Both the position numbers and the translations under genes were made by a program. This document shows, piece by piece, positions 33,901 to 45,474 of a DNA stretch of 64,000 bases (positions are counted from its first letter, which is position 1; the number at the start of each line of letters is the position of its first letter). Where the stretch lies: assembly GCA_048013815.1 (NCBI GenBank), contig CM106585.1, positions 4,960,001-5,024,000 of the forward strand, given 5' to 3'. A model generated the notes under the pieces. That model saw only the letters and a program-made list of their open reading frames with translations, was not told the origin of the DNA and did not search any database. The DNA comes from Setoptus koraiensis. Taxonomy: Eukaryota; Arthropoda.

Positions 33901-35465
33901 AACTTCTAAAATCACGATCGAACGAACTAGAAGATAAAAGTCGCCGCCGAAAAGCAACGCTGACTGAAAATTATGAAACTTTACAGTTTATGTGGCGAGC
34001 TGATGTTGTGGATAGCTGGATAAATGATAAGAGCCTCGAGATGAAATCCGATGACCAAGGTAGAGATCTTTTATCTGTAAAAACATTGATTGTAAAACAA
34101 GCTACGTTTGATGCCTGCTTGGACGCTTTTGAACAAGAGGGTATTGCAAGTATAACTCAACTCAAAGACAAGCTTGCATCTTTGAAATCTGAAGCTATCA
34201 TCAAGCGACATGATGATGTTCTCAAACGTTGGAACGACTTACGCGCTGCTTCGGAGGCCAGAAAAGCTCGTCTGCATCGTTTGCAAGATCAGTTTAAACA
34301 AATAGAAGATTATTTCCTCACATTCGCAAAACGTGCCTCAGCATTCAACAGTTGGTTCGAGAATGCTGAAGAAGATTTGACTGATCCTGTTAGGAGCAAC
34401 TCGATTGAAGAGACTCGTGTCTTGCGAGAAGCGCATGTACATTTCCAAGAAACTTTGGCATCTGCACAGCAAGACTTTGAGTACCTCACCGAACTGGATA
34501 AAAGGATCAGAGCCTTCAATGTTGGAACTAATCCATACACATGGTTTACTATGAGCGCTCTTGAGGACACATGGAAAAACTTGAAACGTATTATCAAGGA
34601 GAGAGACATAGAGTTACTAAAGGAATCGCAACGCCAAGAAGAAAATGATCGCTTACGCAAAGATTTTGCGCGCGCTGCTGATTCTTTACACAACTGGCTA
34701 AATCAGACTAGAATGTGGCTGCTAGCTGGGGCTGCCATCGATGCCGAGTCGAAGGAAATACCTCTTGAGGAACAGTTGGAGGCCAATATGAAGAAAATGG
34801 CCGAAGTAAGATCTCGCAAGGGTGACCTCAAACAGATTGAAGAATTAGGAAAATCTTTAGAGGAGCATCTAATTCTGGATAATAGATATACTGAGCACTC
34901 CACCACTGCCTTAGCGCAGCAATGGGATCAATTGGAACAAGTTGGTCTCCGAATGCAACAAAATCTTGAACAGATGATTCAGGCAAGAAATCAGTCTGGT
35001 GTAGCCGAGGAAGCTTTGCGTGAATTTTCGCTCATGTTCAAATACTTTGACAAAGACAATTCTGGCAAATTGGATCATAATGAATTTAAGAACTGTCTCA
35101 GAGCCCTGGGTAACGATCTGGAGCTTGCCGAAGAGGGTCAACCCGAACTAGAATTCGAAGCAATACTGAACATCGTCGACCCTAATAGGGATGGTGTTGT
35201 GTCGTTGCAAGAATATATGGCATTCTTGATTGCACGCGAAACGGAAAATGTTCAATCTAGTGATGAGATTGAGAAAGCCTTCCGTAATATTACTGCCAAT
35301 GGAGAGCGCCCCTATGTGACTAGCAACGAATTATTCTCCAACTTGAACCGTGACCTGGCTCAATTCTGTATTAATAACATGAAACCTTATGAAGACCCTG
35401 TCACGGGGAAATCAACACCAAACGCATACGACTACAAGGAATTTACTCATAGGCTATTTGTTTAA
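27972..35465 (+). CDS. alpha-Spec: Alpha-spectrin, complete in one exon
   Basis: 2497 residues from the ATG at 27972; the frame is open 15 bases upstream without an ATG. Alpha-spectrin pairs with beta-spectrin to form the flexible network under the plasma membrane. An unusual N-terminal extension of about 85 polar residues ([20 protein letters not shown] onward) precedes the usual start ([19 protein letters not shown]). Triple-helical spectrin repeats of about 106 residues then run through the protein, many with the usual W (for example ESWINEKLQ and [11 protein letters not shown]). An SH3 domain is inserted at about 1049-1104 ([39 protein letters not shown]). At the C-terminus come the dimer-side repeats ([18 protein letters not shown]), two calcium-type EF hands ([28 protein letters not shown]) and the EF-like end up to FTHRLFV. 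No frame break is seen. A poly(A) signal pair lies at about 35535-35550. Confidence 0.97.
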   Translation: MEEEQQKDRTPREGKKSRQSSRQSSIGRELDDPALNVPTEQPQDTGAQQMRSGDKPAIPPSSLLNETSSEYSDIGITSLPSPKEVKICESIQDIQELRTSVLRHYDQFLQQTNIKRIRLDESRRFQYFKRDADELESWINEKLQTACDESYREATNLQVKIQKHQAFEAEIQAHANIIDEIQKNGTSMINERHFASTEIRVRLEELQRLWDLLLRKSADKGLQLRQALVFVQWSRQFGDIMSWIAEKQAFVSSEERGQDLEHVELLQRKFEEFEKNLAAEEYRVQTVASNADKIVIDGHPKKDIVLSNKEELLLAWEKLKQAALIRREKLIGGHEVQLFNRDADEANAWINEKDALMSSEDLGRDLASVQALQRKHEGNERDLAAIENKIHSLGMEADRLCACHPDLADSIRAKYSEVVSSWEELKRKTAERRQRLSDSNLLLKFNADYRDIITWIIDMKLIISADEPAKDVASAEALLERHQGHRSQIDAREDSINAVIGEGKLLLEHKISPEDIQKKLDKLEEERKSLNDLWEERRVLHEQCMDLQLFYRDMEQVGAWMGKQEAFLANENLGDSLDSVEALIKKHQDFEKSLEAQEEKINTLDNFATKFTSSQMVQPFFAADDVVQRRTALINRNNNLIEKSNKRKALLDDSYKLYLFERDCDEAEAWCSDKLKIARDNSHLDLTNISGKLQTHQNFERELSGNKSRIDEVANQGQALVDADHFAKERVQKRIDDLEKLWAALVEAAEQRGLKLSEAGSQQAYNRGVEDIDIWMGEVEQQLSSEDFGRDLISVQNLLKKQNLLEADMAACRERVQRSAQKANEFVSSNHFDAPNIQNRQDNLSKRFDELQTALVRRKHKLLDSLKVQQLLRDIEDEEAWIREKEPIATSTNRGRDYMGVRNLISKQEAVVNEINNHEASIQAISQRCDDMIKSQLSPNIIEQRRHALLENWNNLKQNANQRQRALEDSLQAHQYFTDVNEADSWMREKEPIVGNRDLGRDEDSTEALLKKHEALMADLEAFGGTIKGLREQAAACRQQELPVADSEAKELVVVLNNYDEKSPREVSVKKGDLVALLNSSNNDWWKVEANDRQGFVPSVYLKRIDSKLSSSQQHLADKYNISNRQKQIEDQYRHLLDLGRERNARLDEAVKAYQVVREAAELAQWIKDKEQFAQVETVGDDLEQVEVLQKKFDDFEKDMKNNQTRLQEMNNVAEHLKSIGQADAANKIAQQINSLNRKWNELEKVTQKRKDQLGSAHEVQRFQREAEETRDWIAEKDQMLNNNDFGNDLPSVLALQRKHEGLESDLAALGDRIRQLNETAERLEQSDPRSSEITFEKRKEINREWDRIVDKANARKAKLADSTNLQRFLSDQRDMKAWLDSTRAAVTTNETAPDVSGAEALIDRHGEYRAEIDARTPKLKKLETFGKHLIDAKHYASPVIKDKLEELDEAKKELRDAWLARQGLIQQNLDLAHYYRDCEQAENWMANREAFLNNKEGDSPGDNVESLIKKHEDFDKAIASQENKIANLTGVADSLIDHGHYATPEIKDKRQKVLDRWARLKDAMIEVRSKLNESQTLQQFSRDADEVESWIQQKQATALGSSVRDATNIQAKHQKHQALEAELKANEERIKAILESGRKLIDSKKCGDTEDAVLNRLKAIDDQYKTLTTVTSEQSFVLKEASQLRSYNAAVKDIDFWLGEVEGLLKPEETGNDLSSVQHLTKQHQLIEADIHAHQDRIKDMNALADSLIEAGQFDSEAIQGKRSSINERYERLANLAAYRRSKLNEANTLHQFFRDIVDEESWIKEKKLLVSSDDFGRDHAGVQNLIKKHKRFESDLKAHSPSIMAVRDAGQKLMKESSVGVPEIEQRLQNLEQNWQDLQNLSAIRNKKLAESQEYQEFLSHIDEEEAWINEKQQLLSANDFGDTMAAVQGLLKKHVVMEAEFANHRERCAELDSAGQKLIEKGNHHQDGIRNRLQLLKSRSNELEDKSRRRKATLTENYETLQFMWRADVVDSWINDKSLEMKSDDQGRDLLSVKTLIVKQATFDACLDAFEQEGIASITQLKDKLASLKSEAIIKRHDDVLKRWNDLRAASEARKARLHRLQDQFKQIEDYFLTFAKRASAFNSWFENAEEDLTDPVRSNSIEETRVLREAHVHFQETLASAQQDFEYLTELDKRIRAFNVGTNPYTWFTMSALEDTWKNLKRIIKERDIELLKESQRQEENDRLRKDFARAADSLHNWLNQTRMWLLAGAAIDAESKEIPLEEQLEANMKKMAEVRSRKGDLKQIEELGKSLEEHLILDNRYTEHSTTALAQQWDQLEQVGLRMQQNLEQMIQARNQSGVAEEALREFSLMFKYFDKDNSGKLDHNEFKNCLRALGNDLELAEEGQPELEFEAILNIVDPNRDGVVSLQEYMAFLIARETENVQSSDEIEKAFRNITANGERPYVTSNELFSNLNRDLAQFCINNMKPYEDPVTGKSTPNAYDYKEFTHRLFV

Positions 35466-35867
35466 GTTTCAGCTTTAATATTCTAGTGCCTTTGACAACT
35501 TAATGTAAAGTAATGTGGTTTGAAAAGTCATCTGAATAAAATAGAATAAAATGAAATCTAATAATCAATTGCACTATACACAACAGTTTTTTATCATGTG
35601 TTTATCGCGGCGCCTAGTGTTGATTAGTGGCATTCGAACATGTAAACTTCTCTACAGAACAGGTTCACCTGTGAAGATGCTTAGGTTAAATTTCGGGGCG
35701 TGGGCACGTACAGCAGTATTGCCTACTCAGTAGATTGGTTTGTGAGCATTGGTTGGTGGCGATCACACCCAGCAGCATAGATCTCGCCTTGCAACTTGTT
35801 ACCTACTACTAAAAGCAATCAACTAAACGTAAATTCCAGCACACTTTTGATGCCAGCTTATACGCTG

Positions 35868-35940
<73 letters not shown>

Positions 35941-37675
35941 AGGTACACACATACAAAACTAAGTTACTAAAATTGTTTGCGTGTGCCTTGTTTGTGCTAC
36001 AAGTATAAATCCGTCGGACTGATTGTGTGTGAGTGTGTGTAGTATGTGTGTTCTGATGAGTGTGCCGTTGCCAATGCCAACGCATCACAACCACCACCGC
36101 CACCACCACAACCACTACTACTGCAATGAAGAACAACAAGCCTGGGAGTTCGCTTGAGGTGAGCGAGAACTACTGTATTGCTATCAACTGAATTCGCGGC
36201 ACCTTCATTCGAGCCAAGGTACTACTGCCTCTTCCTTGTGTGTTTGCTTTCAAACATGCGAGACTCATCTATACACCTGAGTTCTATATACCAACACAGT
36301 TCCAACGTTTTTTGTATAATGTGCTTGTGTAATTATTTTGAGCCAGGTAGAGTTACCATGGAGCAACGCAGCGACTGCATAAGCATCGAACTCTGATCAT
36401 GAGAGTCCGACGGTATAAATAGTGTGTGTGTGTGTGTGTGTAAGTGTGTGTTTGTGTGCGAAAACAGTGCAATTTAAAACCGTCTGTATCATGCTTATGT
36501 AACTCCATGGGTGTAGTGGATATATCATTGTTGATGTTGTGAGTTCGAACCTGTGCTTGTGTATTTATGCTCGAGTCGACCGCCTGAACCCTGTACAGAA
36601 ATTGAGCAGCAGCGCCAACAACAACAACAACAACAGGCGTACTACTTCACTTGTTGTCTATACTCGATACACTACAGCCAAATATCCCAAATATTACAAA
36701 CACAATACGACAATCACACACCAGCGATCGTTGCCATGAAAACAACGATTATTACTATTGTTTAGCTGCCACTGACGTTGATTGGGAGCCTCGCCTCATT
36801 GGCTGGACACGAGGAACCGCCGTTGTCGAGCGTCAGCAATATTATTGTCATTGCAACACCAATTGGAGTCCAATAGGAGGTAGGAAGCATTATTGTATTA
36901 TAATTGCATCAGCAACACAAACAATCATCATCGGCAACTAATTGCAATATTTGATGAGGCGCAGGTTAATGGCGAGCACGAGGTTCCCGATTCTTCAGCG
37001 ATATCTATTTGGCGCGCCCATTTGCTGGCTCATCGAATCGACATCGAACACACCAGACACAGCACATAATAATAGCACACCGAATACCACAACAACAACA
37101 GTAGCAAACATGCAACACCATAGGTCACAACAACAATTCCAGCCAGCCAATGAGCCAATCAATAGCCTATCAATCACTATTATATAAGCCAGGCTACGGG
37201 CGACCCTCCGAGACAAATGAGCACACACGTAAACAGGCAGACCAATGTCATTTGCATCAAATCCATGACTGTTAAAACTACTATCCACTATCAGGAGACC
37301 AATTAGTCTAATTAATTAACTATGAGCAGCAGTGGCAATAACCATTGAGTGGCAATACACACACATACACACACACACACGCACGCATCAGCTTAGCACA
37401 ACTAATCTATCAATTGATTTGATAGTCAATATCAGCACACACCGGGCGCAAGTGAGGAAACAAAAGTTATCTACTATTGATACTATTAACATTATTATTG
37501 CATTTTTTATTAGTTTAAATTGTTTTGGCGCAATAGTTAGGCAATATTTTTTCTGATTTGTTAAAATTGTAACACAATCAATATTGGGCCTCACAATAAC
37601 ACACACACACGCACACACTTACATAGGTAAATAGGTAAATAGCAGGAACAGCACACACACACACACACACACAAA
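35466..37675. other. Upstream region of the four-TM gene, rich in microsatellites
   Basis: About 2.2 kb without a convincing coding frame. It holds a long GA tract (listed), GT tracts near 36420-36445, a CAA tract near 36617-36635 and CA tracts near 37365-37380, 37596-37618 and 37651-37673. The last CA tract touches the start codon of the four-TM gene. Open frames here encode ERERER, NNNN or similar repeat peptides and are not believed. Confidence 0.6.
35871..35938. repeat. (GA)34 microsatellite
   Basis: An uninterrupted GA dinucleotide run of about 68 bases, the longest simple repeat in the window. It lies about 400 bases past the alpha-spectrin stop codon. Confidence 0.95.
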
Positions 37676-39198
37676 ATGCCATCCAGTATACATTCCGTCA
37701 GTGGACGATCCATTAATTCTATTGCCTCCACATTGACAACACGATCTCGTAAGTCCGCCGCGCCTAGTCAGGTGCTACAAGTGAAATGGTGGCAGAGGAG
37801 GCCCATTGTCAAGACTGCATACTTTTTGGACTTGCAAAAGGGAAGCTACGCGGCCGCTATCTACACTCTAGTGAGTACTTATATATGGGTCGATACCCGT
37901 CGACACACGTTTTAGGCTTTGCTCACTGAATCTCTAATTCTTTTAATTAACACTCTCCCATTGCCATATGATTGCTGTATGATTGCTGTTTTTTACGCAC
38001 GCAACAGGTTGAAAGCATACTACTACTCTTACTTTCCGCCTTCGACTTATACTGCCTCATCGAAGCCAGGCCCGGCTCAAAGCACTTCCGAAGTTTTGGC
38101 ATAAGCTTTTTATTTGTGTACAGCGGAAACAGACACAGTAAGTGTGAATACAACTAGCTAAACTAATCAGCTCACATAAATCACACACAAGCGAACATGA
38201 CGACTCATTGACGATTCTTTGTTTTTGTTCATCTATAACAACTATGATTGTGCGCGCAGTTCGGCGCGCCCTAATAGCCACCTCAGCCGTTCTGATTGTC
38301 AACGCCATTGTGCTGTTTGTTACCTCGAGCATGATAATACCCGCACTAAAGAAGGAGTATGAAGTCAAGTTCAGGCCCTGGCTCTACACCATGGCCGCGT
38401 TTGTAGTTATTCGCTTCGTTGCGACAATATTCCAATCGATTGTAAATGTAAGTAAACTCATGCGTGCATTATGCATGTTGCGCAATGCTCATTCGCTGTC
38501 ATTTTGCACCATTTTGCATCATAATGCATCATTATGCATAGTTATGCAACCCAAATTTCCCATTCGTTATCTCGCTGTCTGTGCGACTTATCGCCCGCGA
38601 CACACCCCAACTAATGCCCGTCATCTGTTTATGTGTTTCGCCACAATTGCCACGAATGCCACAACAACAATCACAGGATTTGTACTTTACGTATCATCAG
38701 GTGATGCTAATTCTATGGTTCGTCTTGACGATATTCAACGTGTTTGCATTGCTAGTTGTTTATTCTAATTATCAAGAATTGAGTGATATAACTAAAATAG
38801 AGGACATGGCTAAACTCAAAATGAGCACACTGAGCTCCATACAGGGCTCAAGGTCGTTATCGCACATGTCAAATCATTCGTTGGACTCATCCTATAAACA
38901 TTACGGTGCCACAATTAATTCAAATCCGTCGCCCTCTTACATGAGATCGCAGCACGTTGTTAATCAGCAGCCAACTTACAGCAACTACCCTCATCACTCG
39001 CATCACAACAGCGGCATGTATGGGGCCGGATTGGGTTCCACGTCTTCTACGCCCACGCCCAGTGTGTTGGCGCATCATTCGTCGACGCCGTCGTTGCGAG
39101 GCGGCGCCGCCTACACAATACCGCTGCAAATGTTCGACCTCAACAGGCCGCCCAGTGTGACCTCGTCTAATCACCGAATGGACCAAGAGTTTATCTGA
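37676..39198 (+). CDS. Four-transmembrane protein, four exons (possibly pasiflora/septate-junction type)
   Basis: Exons are 37676-37870, 38008-38137, 38260-38447 and 38677-39198, all GT-AG and in phase, giving 344 residues. The cytosolic N-terminus has S/T- and R-rich sequence. Four membrane segments follow: about 57-84 (AIYTLVESILLLLLSAFDLY), 112-135 (LIATSAVLIVNAIVLFVTSS), 148-170 (LYTMAAFVVIRFVATIFQSI) and 178-205 (VMLILWFVLTIFNVFALLVV). The C-terminal tail of about 135 residues is S/H/P-rich and ends QEFI, which could be a PDZ ligand. The layout, with a short conserved four-helix core, recalls arthropod pasiflora-type septate junction proteins and MARVEL-like proteins, but I did not recognise a diagnostic motif. 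It converges on the PAN-module gene with 263 bases between stops. Confidence 0.82.
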
Positions 39199-39461
39199 CA
39201 GCGCAACAGCAAGAGAGAAAGTTTTAATTATTGTCAATTAATTTTATATTAAGTTTATACAAACAAACGAGCACAATAAGTATACATACTACAACCAATA
39301 CACTTTATATAAACACTGATTTTGGAGCTCACATTTTCTCGTTTTGGCGTATCGAAATTCTGTCATCTTGACATATCGGCATTTCGACATTTCGGCATTC
39401 CGACGCCCGGCCCCAATCAGTGCAGCAACAGTAAGTGGGGCAGTTGCTCTCATTTGCGCCA

Positions 39462-42400
39462 TCACAGGTCCCTGTCCAGCTGTGTGGGCTGATCGGGCCC
39501 GGCGACATGCAGCGAGACCATATCCAAGTGGGGCACGTCTATGTGATTGGTGGCCGGGTCGCTGGCGCTGCTGGCGGCGGCCTTGAGCGACGCCGAACAA
39601 CACGGCTCCTGACTGTACACGGGATTGCCCTGATTTGAGCCCAAATTGCGCTCCATTACGTAATTGATGGACGGGCCTGATTGGTATTGCAAACAGTATT
39701 TTGCAGAATAGAGGCCAATCACGAGGCCCACACTGACGCTCAAGAACAGCAGCAGCATGGAGACGTAGACGCTGCGCTTAGTCGATGATGTCTCATCTGC
39801 ATTGTCGTCTGACCGGCTCGAGCCCGATCTTGCCCGGAAGTGCTGCCCGAGGTCGCTAGTGTTCAATTTGAGCCGCAACTCATAGTGCCACATTCGCACC
39901 GATTCGTCGTCGTGTTTATTGTACACCAAATATTGATTATAATCGTTGTTGCGAACGTAGGAGCCAATATGCGACCACGATATGTTGTTGAGTTGACATT
40001 CGTAAGAGTTGCGCTTCAATTGTTTGTCGAAACGCATAATGTACTCGAACGATCTACAGGCCAGCTGTTCGTTCGGATTGACGCTGGCCAAAAAGCAAAC
40101 CTCGGCACACGCCTCCGGATCGTTGTGGTGCGGCCTGAAAACGCGCTGAAAATTCATGGGGCCCGTGATCAGGGCACTGTCAGCGCCCGCTTGCGACGCT
40201 TGTTGCATCATCTCTGAGCCACTCTTGAATCTGAATCCGTACTCGTGCGTAAAAAAGGCCTTGAAGTCTATTTTGTAGCCGTCAGCGACCAGATTGACGC
40301 TGTCGGCCTGGCCCAAGGCCGGCGTATAGTCTGTCAGACAGTAATTGTTTTGCGGCTCGAACATGAAAAAAGTGCAAAATTTTCTCTTTGCACTATTAGC
40401 GGAATTTTGGCCACTATTGGAGCCAGCCGTTTTCAAATCATACGCAACAAGCAGCAGCTGTTGCTCGTGCACATAATCCATGTTGGCCTTGTAACAAACT
40501 CTGGCGCATTGCTCCAGCGATCCCACCGACACAAGCGCCTTCTCGTTGACCACGACGGCCACCTGATACATCCTCTTGAAGGATTCCATATAGTTTCTGT
40601 TGTAAATGTTGCAGCGCTGATCCAGTTTCAGACTGACGCTCTTGACGCCCGCCTCGACGCTGTCCCTGAACAGCTCAGACTGTTTGAATTCGTCGCCCAG
40701 TCCCGTTTCTAAATCTATGACTATGACATCGTTCTCCGGCTTGTGTGCCCCTTTCATGTTGTACTGAGTGTCGAGCGCCATTCTATTGAGCAGTTGTTTC
40801 TGTTTCAGTTCGATCTCTTGCAGGAGGCGCTGATTCTTGAAACTCTGACCGGACAGGGTGCACTCGTATTGGCCATCGTTCAGGCACAACGAGAACGACC
40901 TGCAATAAAAATCCATGAGACAGGCACTGTGACATTGGGTCTGGTCCATGGATCGCTCCAACGTGTGCTGATCGCTATCATAACTCTCAATGGGCTCGTC
41001 GTTTTTGGCCATGTAACTGGCCGGATGAACGCGCCGCAATTGTGGCGACGGCCCCACGAAACCCAATCCGGTTAATTCGCGCAGCTCCCAATATTCCGCT
41101 CCGTTGCCACTCGTTGGCTGTTGTTTGCCTGGTTTTGTTGAGCCCCACCCAGCGTCTTCCTCCAAATGTATACGCTCAATGGAGAACTTGTGCACACCAG
41201 CAGCCTCCGTAGCACTGGGGGCACTTTCTTTGACCGGAAGTAGCAATGAAATATTCTGGTAGTAATATTTGGCCAATGAATATTGCAACAGGTCTACCGA
41301 GTACAAGTTGCCGTTGCTTAGTGGCGTGGAAGACAGCGTCATTTCCACTTTCTCCACGGAAAACATTGAGCATTTTCCATTCTCTGACGCAAACTGCTGC
41401 TCGAAATCTGTATCCAGTGATCCGGGCAATTGGGGCCCATCGCCAGCCTTGACAAACACAAGCAAACATTTGCCAGGACAAGACACGGCTTTGACTGCCT
41501 CTAGCGAGTGCACTGCTCGCCACATGCAATCATCCAGAGAGCGAGCCTCGCTTGAATCCAGGCGCACCCTGTTGTTGCCGCTGTACGTCAAAATATCCGC
41601 TTTAATTCTTTGGATAAATTTCACCTTGAAGCTCACTTCGGGCATGTCGCTCACTTTGACCGACACACCAATCATCAGGTTGTCTCTGTCGCTCACTAGC
41701 GTGGACTCCAGATCGGCCATTTGGGGCCAGGGTATGCTCAAAGTGTCGCCAATAGCTCGCACGAGGGCGTTGTTGCGGCTGTTTCGGTTATTCATCAGCA
41801 CCTTGTACACGAAATCCATGCCTGGCTGCCCTACGTCGCTGCTTGTGTAATTGAGCAATAATTTTAGCTTGGCAAATTCGCTGAAGTGGCCAACTGCGCG
41901 CCCTCGCTCCGGAAATTGACACTTTTCGTACACCGAAAACAAATTATCTATTCGGTCGCCATTGGGCAGATCTTGTAACCTCCAAACAAAATCAAAAATA
42001 TCTATCTGACGAACATGGGTGATCTTGGTCTTGGTGGTGCCAGGGGTGGATTTTGTTCGCTGCACAATGTCCATTTGAAGTAGAGGCCCCAAATCGTTGC
42101 TCGATATTATTGGAGTTGTTTGTTTGGCGCTCGATATTGTTGGAGTTGCTTGTTTGACGCTTGTATCGTTACTTAATTTGTTTGAAAAATAATACAATAT
42201 TGTGTAGGTACTCGGCCTAACTTGGGAACTGAATTGAGTCGACAATGGCGGAAAGAGCCAGTGAGGCGGCTCGTCGGTATCTCGCTCAAACACCAGCGCG
42301 TCTATGCCTCGCACAGTTGCACGGCCCATTTCGACCACCTTGCCAAAGCCCAATATTGAGCTTAAATCCGAGTACAATCTCACCTCTTCCGGTGACATTT

Positions 42401-43634
42401 TGACTGCGGCACACTGGCGCACTTGGTTGTCTTGGCTTTGCTGCTTCACCTCCAGTATTGGCACACTGTTTTTGCCATCGGCGCCCTCAATGGTTGTCAG
42501 CTGGCTACTTGACGAATGGTGCCTGTGGACAATGTTGTACTTGTAGGCCGAATTAACATCGTAAATGGTGCTCGACGACATCACCTGATCATATTGACCC
42601 AATTCGTCGAATTGAATTTCGTCGCGTCGCATAGTTCCGCCGGAGTGGCCCGAATAGCTGATAAAATACTCGAATGAGTCCTCTTCCTCGCCCATCTCCT
42701 CGAGCGTATCCACTGACCGAGCAACAAAGCTTATCTCGCTATTGGCCACCGCTAGATCTATCTTGTTCTGTAATACATTGTAGCAATCTGAGGCCACAGG
42801 CAATGTGAATGTATCGTATTCTAACTCTCCGGCCACATTGTCCAAATCATCATTGACGCCATCAATCAGTTTGATTTGGTAATATTCCACCTGTACCTGA
42901 TTTGAGGTCGCTGTATCCATCACTATGATTCGCAGCGGAACTTGATCGCTTGTTTCCAGCAATTCATCGGGTTTTTGGTCCTTTTCAGTGAGTGTTGCCA
43001 CATCATAAAATACCTCAACATCCCATTGTGTTCCGTCATCGTGCGACACAACTCCTCTATAAGTGATGGCTTTGACATTTCTGATTGATTTAAATTTAGT
43101 TGGATCTATTTCGGTTATACGCAATCTGTTTTTGTGATGGTTAACGAAGAATATCAATCTAGCTGGTCCAATTATGTAGTCAGGCGCTATCTGACTCCAG
43201 TCGGTAGTCACCAACGTGTAATGGTAGCCATACATGAAATTGTTGAAGAAGTCAGTGCTTGATTTTGTGCACTCCGATGATACAGACTTTGATTTGTACG
43301 TCCTGGTTTTAATCATTTCATTATTGTGATAATAAAACAAATAATTGTTTTCACCCGAATCTCCCGTATTCTTGCCATCGACAAGAATTTTCGCCTTAGA
43401 TTGTGCATGAGAATATTCTTCGTCCACGGCCACTTCGTTGTAATACATTTCTTCGGGTTTATGAGTTTCATACAAGCTAACCACTCTGCTTGAACACCGG
43501 AAAGATCTCACCTCCAATGAGAAATTACTGCTCTTATCATTTTTCTCTTGGACAGATATTGCAATTTTCAGTGAGCATAATGCAAATATCTTTATTATTA
43601 TGCAGTATAAATAGATAAACTTGCAGGAAGACAT
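39462..43634 (-). CDS. Large type I membrane protein with PAN-like modules (perhaps a LolA-like-domain family member)
   Basis: One exon, 1390 residues, ATG at 43634. Residues 1-28 form a signal peptide (KFIYLYCIIIKIFALCSLKI). The next 850 or so residues are beta-rich with few cysteines, including SRVVSLYETHKPEEMYYNE, DYIIGPARLIFFVNHHKNRL and IDALVFERDTDEPPHWLFPP. This reminds me of arthropod and nematode extracellular proteins annotated with LolA-like domains (recollection, not verified). Three cysteine-containing PAN/apple-like segments follow: about 896-935 (QCHSACLMDFYCRSFSLC), 1035-1100 (LEQCARVCYKANMDYV) and 1170-1225 (EACAEVCFLASVNPNEQLAC). A single membrane helix (SMLLLFLSVSVGLVIGLY, about 1290-1312) and a tail of about 75 residues complete it. 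It is likely a cell-surface adhesion or lipid-binding protein. Function unknown. Confidence 0.8.
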   Translation of the reverse strand: MSSCKFIYLYCIIIKIFALCSLKIAISVQEKNDKSSNFSLEVRSFRCSSRVVSLYETHKPEEMYYNEVAVDEEYSHAQSKAKILVDGKNTGDSGENNYLFYYHNNEMIKTRTYKSKSVSSECTKSSTDFFNNFMYGYHYTLVTTDWSQIAPDYIIGPARLIFFVNHHKNRLRITEIDPTKFKSIRNVKAITYRGVVSHDDGTQWDVEVFYDVATLTEKDQKPDELLETSDQVPLRIIVMDTATSNQVQVEYYQIKLIDGVNDDLDNVAGELEYDTFTLPVASDCYNVLQNKIDLAVANSEISFVARSVDTLEEMGEEEDSFEYFISYSGHSGGTMRRDEIQFDELGQYDQVMSSSTIYDVNSAYKYNIVHRHHSSSSQLTTIEGADGKNSVPILEVKQQSQDNQVRQCAAVKMSPEEVRLYSDLSSILGFGKVVEMGRATVRGIDALVFERDTDEPPHWLFPPLSTQFSSQVRPSTYTILYYFSNKLSNDTSVKQATPTISSAKQTTPIISSNDLGPLLQMDIVQRTKSTPGTTKTKITHVRQIDIFDFVWRLQDLPNGDRIDNLFSVYEKCQFPERGRAVGHFSEFAKLKLLLNYTSSDVGQPGMDFVYKVLMNNRNSRNNALVRAIGDTLSIPWPQMADLESTLVSDRDNLMIGVSVKVSDMPEVSFKVKFIQRIKADILTYSGNNRVRLDSSEARSLDDCMWRAVHSLEAVKAVSCPGKCLLVFVKAGDGPQLPGSLDTDFEQQFASENGKCSMFSVEKVEMTLSSTPLSNGNLYSVDLLQYSLAKYYYQNISLLLPVKESAPSATEAAGVHKFSIERIHLEEDAGWGSTKPGKQQPTSGNGAEYWELRELTGLGFVGPSPQLRRVHPASYMAKNDEPIESYDSDQHTLERSMDQTQCHSACLMDFYCRSFSLCLNDGQYECTLSGQSFKNQRLLQEIELKQKQLLNRMALDTQYNMKGAHKPENDVIVIDLETGLGDEFKQSELFRDSVEAGVKSVSLKLDQRCNIYNRNYMESFKRMYQVAVVVNEKALVSVGSLEQCARVCYKANMDYVHEQQLLLVAYDLKTAGSNSGQNSANSAKRKFCTFFMFEPQNNYCLTDYTPALGQADSVNLVADGYKIDFKAFFTHEYGFRFKSGSEMMQQASQAGADSALITGPMNFQRVFRPHHNDPEACAEVCFLASVNPNEQLACRSFEYIMRFDKQLKRNSYECQLNNISWSHIGSYVRNNDYNQYLVYNKHDDESVRMWHYELRLKLNTSDLGQHFRARSGSSRSDDNADETSSTKRSVYVSMLLLFLSVSVGLVIGLYSAKYCLQYQSGPSINYVMERNLGSNQGNPVYSQEPCCSASLKAAASSASDPATNHIDVPHLDMVSLHVAGPDQPTQLDRDL

Positions 43635-43966
43635 CTACGAAAAGTTTCTAGTTGAAGGCCTAATGAGAATGGTGGCTTGAGTAGGTTCTCGCTACCGGTT
43701 GAATATTTAAATATTTCTAAATTTCTAAGTTCAATGGTTATACTTCTGTATAACCAACTATGAGAGGCATTGATATAGCAAGAAAATTTTTAAAAACAAA
43801 AAACTGTCGACTCTTATCAAGTAAAATTTTATAAACCGATCATCTTTGTTGGGGGCCGACAACTTTTGACATCAATCTGCTTTTTATTTCTGATATCTGA
43901 AACAATCTGTGTGGCATGCTTTAGTTTACATCAGACACTGATGAACTACACTCGAAATAGCTCAAA
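43635..43966. other. Gap between the PAN-module gene and the DOT1 relic
   Basis: About 330 bases of AT-rich sequence, presumably 5' flank of the minus-strand membrane protein gene. Nothing else is seen. Confidence 0.5.
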
Positions 43967-45474
43967 TTAGTAGTAATTATCAATCTCGTTCGTTAATAAT
44001 TCGGACATCATATTTAGATTAGCGAAATAGTCGAGATACGACTTCAAACCATGATGCTGATCGATTATTTCTGAATCGCTGCAATGCCTTCTCACTGCCA
44101 TGAGCAACCTATCAGCGAGATGGTCCTCTTGCTTGATTAATTCTTGTGTGTGCTTCAGAAGACGTTGATTATTCTCCTGCTCTTCGGATATTTTTTTACA
44201 TATACTTTCTTTGTATTCGTTAGATTGCATATATGTCAGAAATGCTTTGACTTTCTTCTTGAAATCTTTAACCAGCTTGTCGAAGCTACCAGAAGGCATC
44301 CATTGCGTACGATCACAACACCAGGTATGGAAGTTGACTCCTAATATGAATCTAGCTTTTGTTCTAAGCATCCTGGTGCCAGTTGGGGATAATAACTGGA
44401 AGGACCTGCAACACTCTCCACCAATTTGTTGTGCAAAAGATTTGAAACAGCTGCTGCAGCAGCAGGATTTCTTTCCTTTTTATCTCCTTTGGAAGACTTC
44501 TCCTGTTGGCGTTTGAGTTTCTCATAATATCGCTCAATTCTAGAAGTATCTATGCTATGGAGATAATAGGATACAAGTCGATCTGTCCAAGATGAACTGT
44601 CCTTCTTTCGCTCGGGTCGGATTTCCCGAACATTCATTATTGAACCAATGTCGGTGAGATTTCGCTCCGTAATTCTAGTTTTGGGTGGACAAAATTTCTT
44701 GGAGGATATAATCTTGGTACCATCACTCAGTTCTGTAAATCTCCTTCCGAGCTCATGATCAACTTCGGGTCCGAATGCGAAATTGTTAACAAAAATGAAT
44801 GTGGCACGGTTGATCATTGATTTGAAGTCCGAATCGAAGAAATCACCTTTGATAAGTTGGAAATCGTTGTGAACATTGCCATGCCATGCCATCCAGAATT
44901 TAAATTTTGAGGTCATGGTTTCCGCATACTTGGCTGGCACGTCAGCTTTCTCGATACCTATACATTCTTCACATGTTGTAAGTGCAGCGATGTGTAAGAC
45001 AACTTGATCTACTCCACTTCCGAGATCAATGAAGACATCTTGGTCTGTCGATTGTATTTCTTAAATCATTTGTGCTGTGAATTCGGATGAAGTTTCTCCA
45101 TAAGCCCCAGATGGAAGAGGTTGATAGTTATTTAGTTGATCTGGATCGGTAACAGCATTATCTACTTGTTGTATCATGTGTTTAACCAAATCCACACATG
45201 GTTTGGTTGTCTTTGGCTTAAGAGGGCCTCCTGCGCGTTTTAATGTAGCTTGCACTAGCTTGTTGTACTTTTCGCTTACAAGTCGGACAGTTTCAAAACT
45301 TCTGGATATTCTTCAAAAATATTTTTGATGGGATTTTCGAGATCCTCGAATTCTTGGGCAACCCATCGAATAGTTTCAATTGTATCAGCGCCGCCATCTG
45401 TTTTATTTCCAGCCGAAGTATAAATAGCGGCTTCTTTGCCTAATGGCGAGTCTAAATATATATTGGGGTAGTAT
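43967..45474 (-). pseudogene. DOT1L: DOT1-like histone methyltransferase pseudogene
   Basis: Read on the minus strand, the order matches a DOT1 enzyme from near its N-terminus to a short tail: KPKTTKPCVDLVKHMIQQVD, LNNYQPLPSGAYGETSSEF, DVFIDLGSGVDQVV, EKADVPAKYAETM, IFVNNFAFGPEVDHELGRRF, KKFCPPKTRITERNLTDIGS and DRLVSYYLHSID, then a coiled coil to NEIDNYY. It lacks the start codon: similarity to the 1-335 copy ends at 45474. It has lost 18 bases near 45423 and about seven near 45300. An in-frame TAA lies at 45061-45063, a TAG at 44341-44343, and about seven bases are missing near 44315. The AdoMet motif normally reads GSGVGQ and here reads GSGVDQ. No intron-like insertions interrupt it, but in this intron-poor region that does not prove a retrocopy. 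Confidence 0.9.

Noticed and set aside
28330-35141. Many 60-130 codon frames opposite to or overlapping alpha-spectrin
   Set aside because: They are shadows of the strongly coding 7.5-kb frame and have no independent features.
35796-36139. Open frames on both strands with long Glu-Arg or Ser-Leu runs
   Set aside because: They are only the (GA)34 microsatellite read in different frames.
36505-36558. tRNA-like words (a GTAGTGGATA A-box-like word and a GTTCGAACC B-box-like word)
   Set aside because: The two boxes are too close together and no acceptor or anticodon stem can be drawn, so a tRNA gene is not supported. A degraded tRNA-derived repeat cannot be excluded.
39840-42546. Plus-strand frames of 68-193 codons over the PAN-module gene
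   Set aside because: The minus-strand frame is continuous for 1390 codons with a signal peptide and membrane helix; the opposite frames are its mirror.
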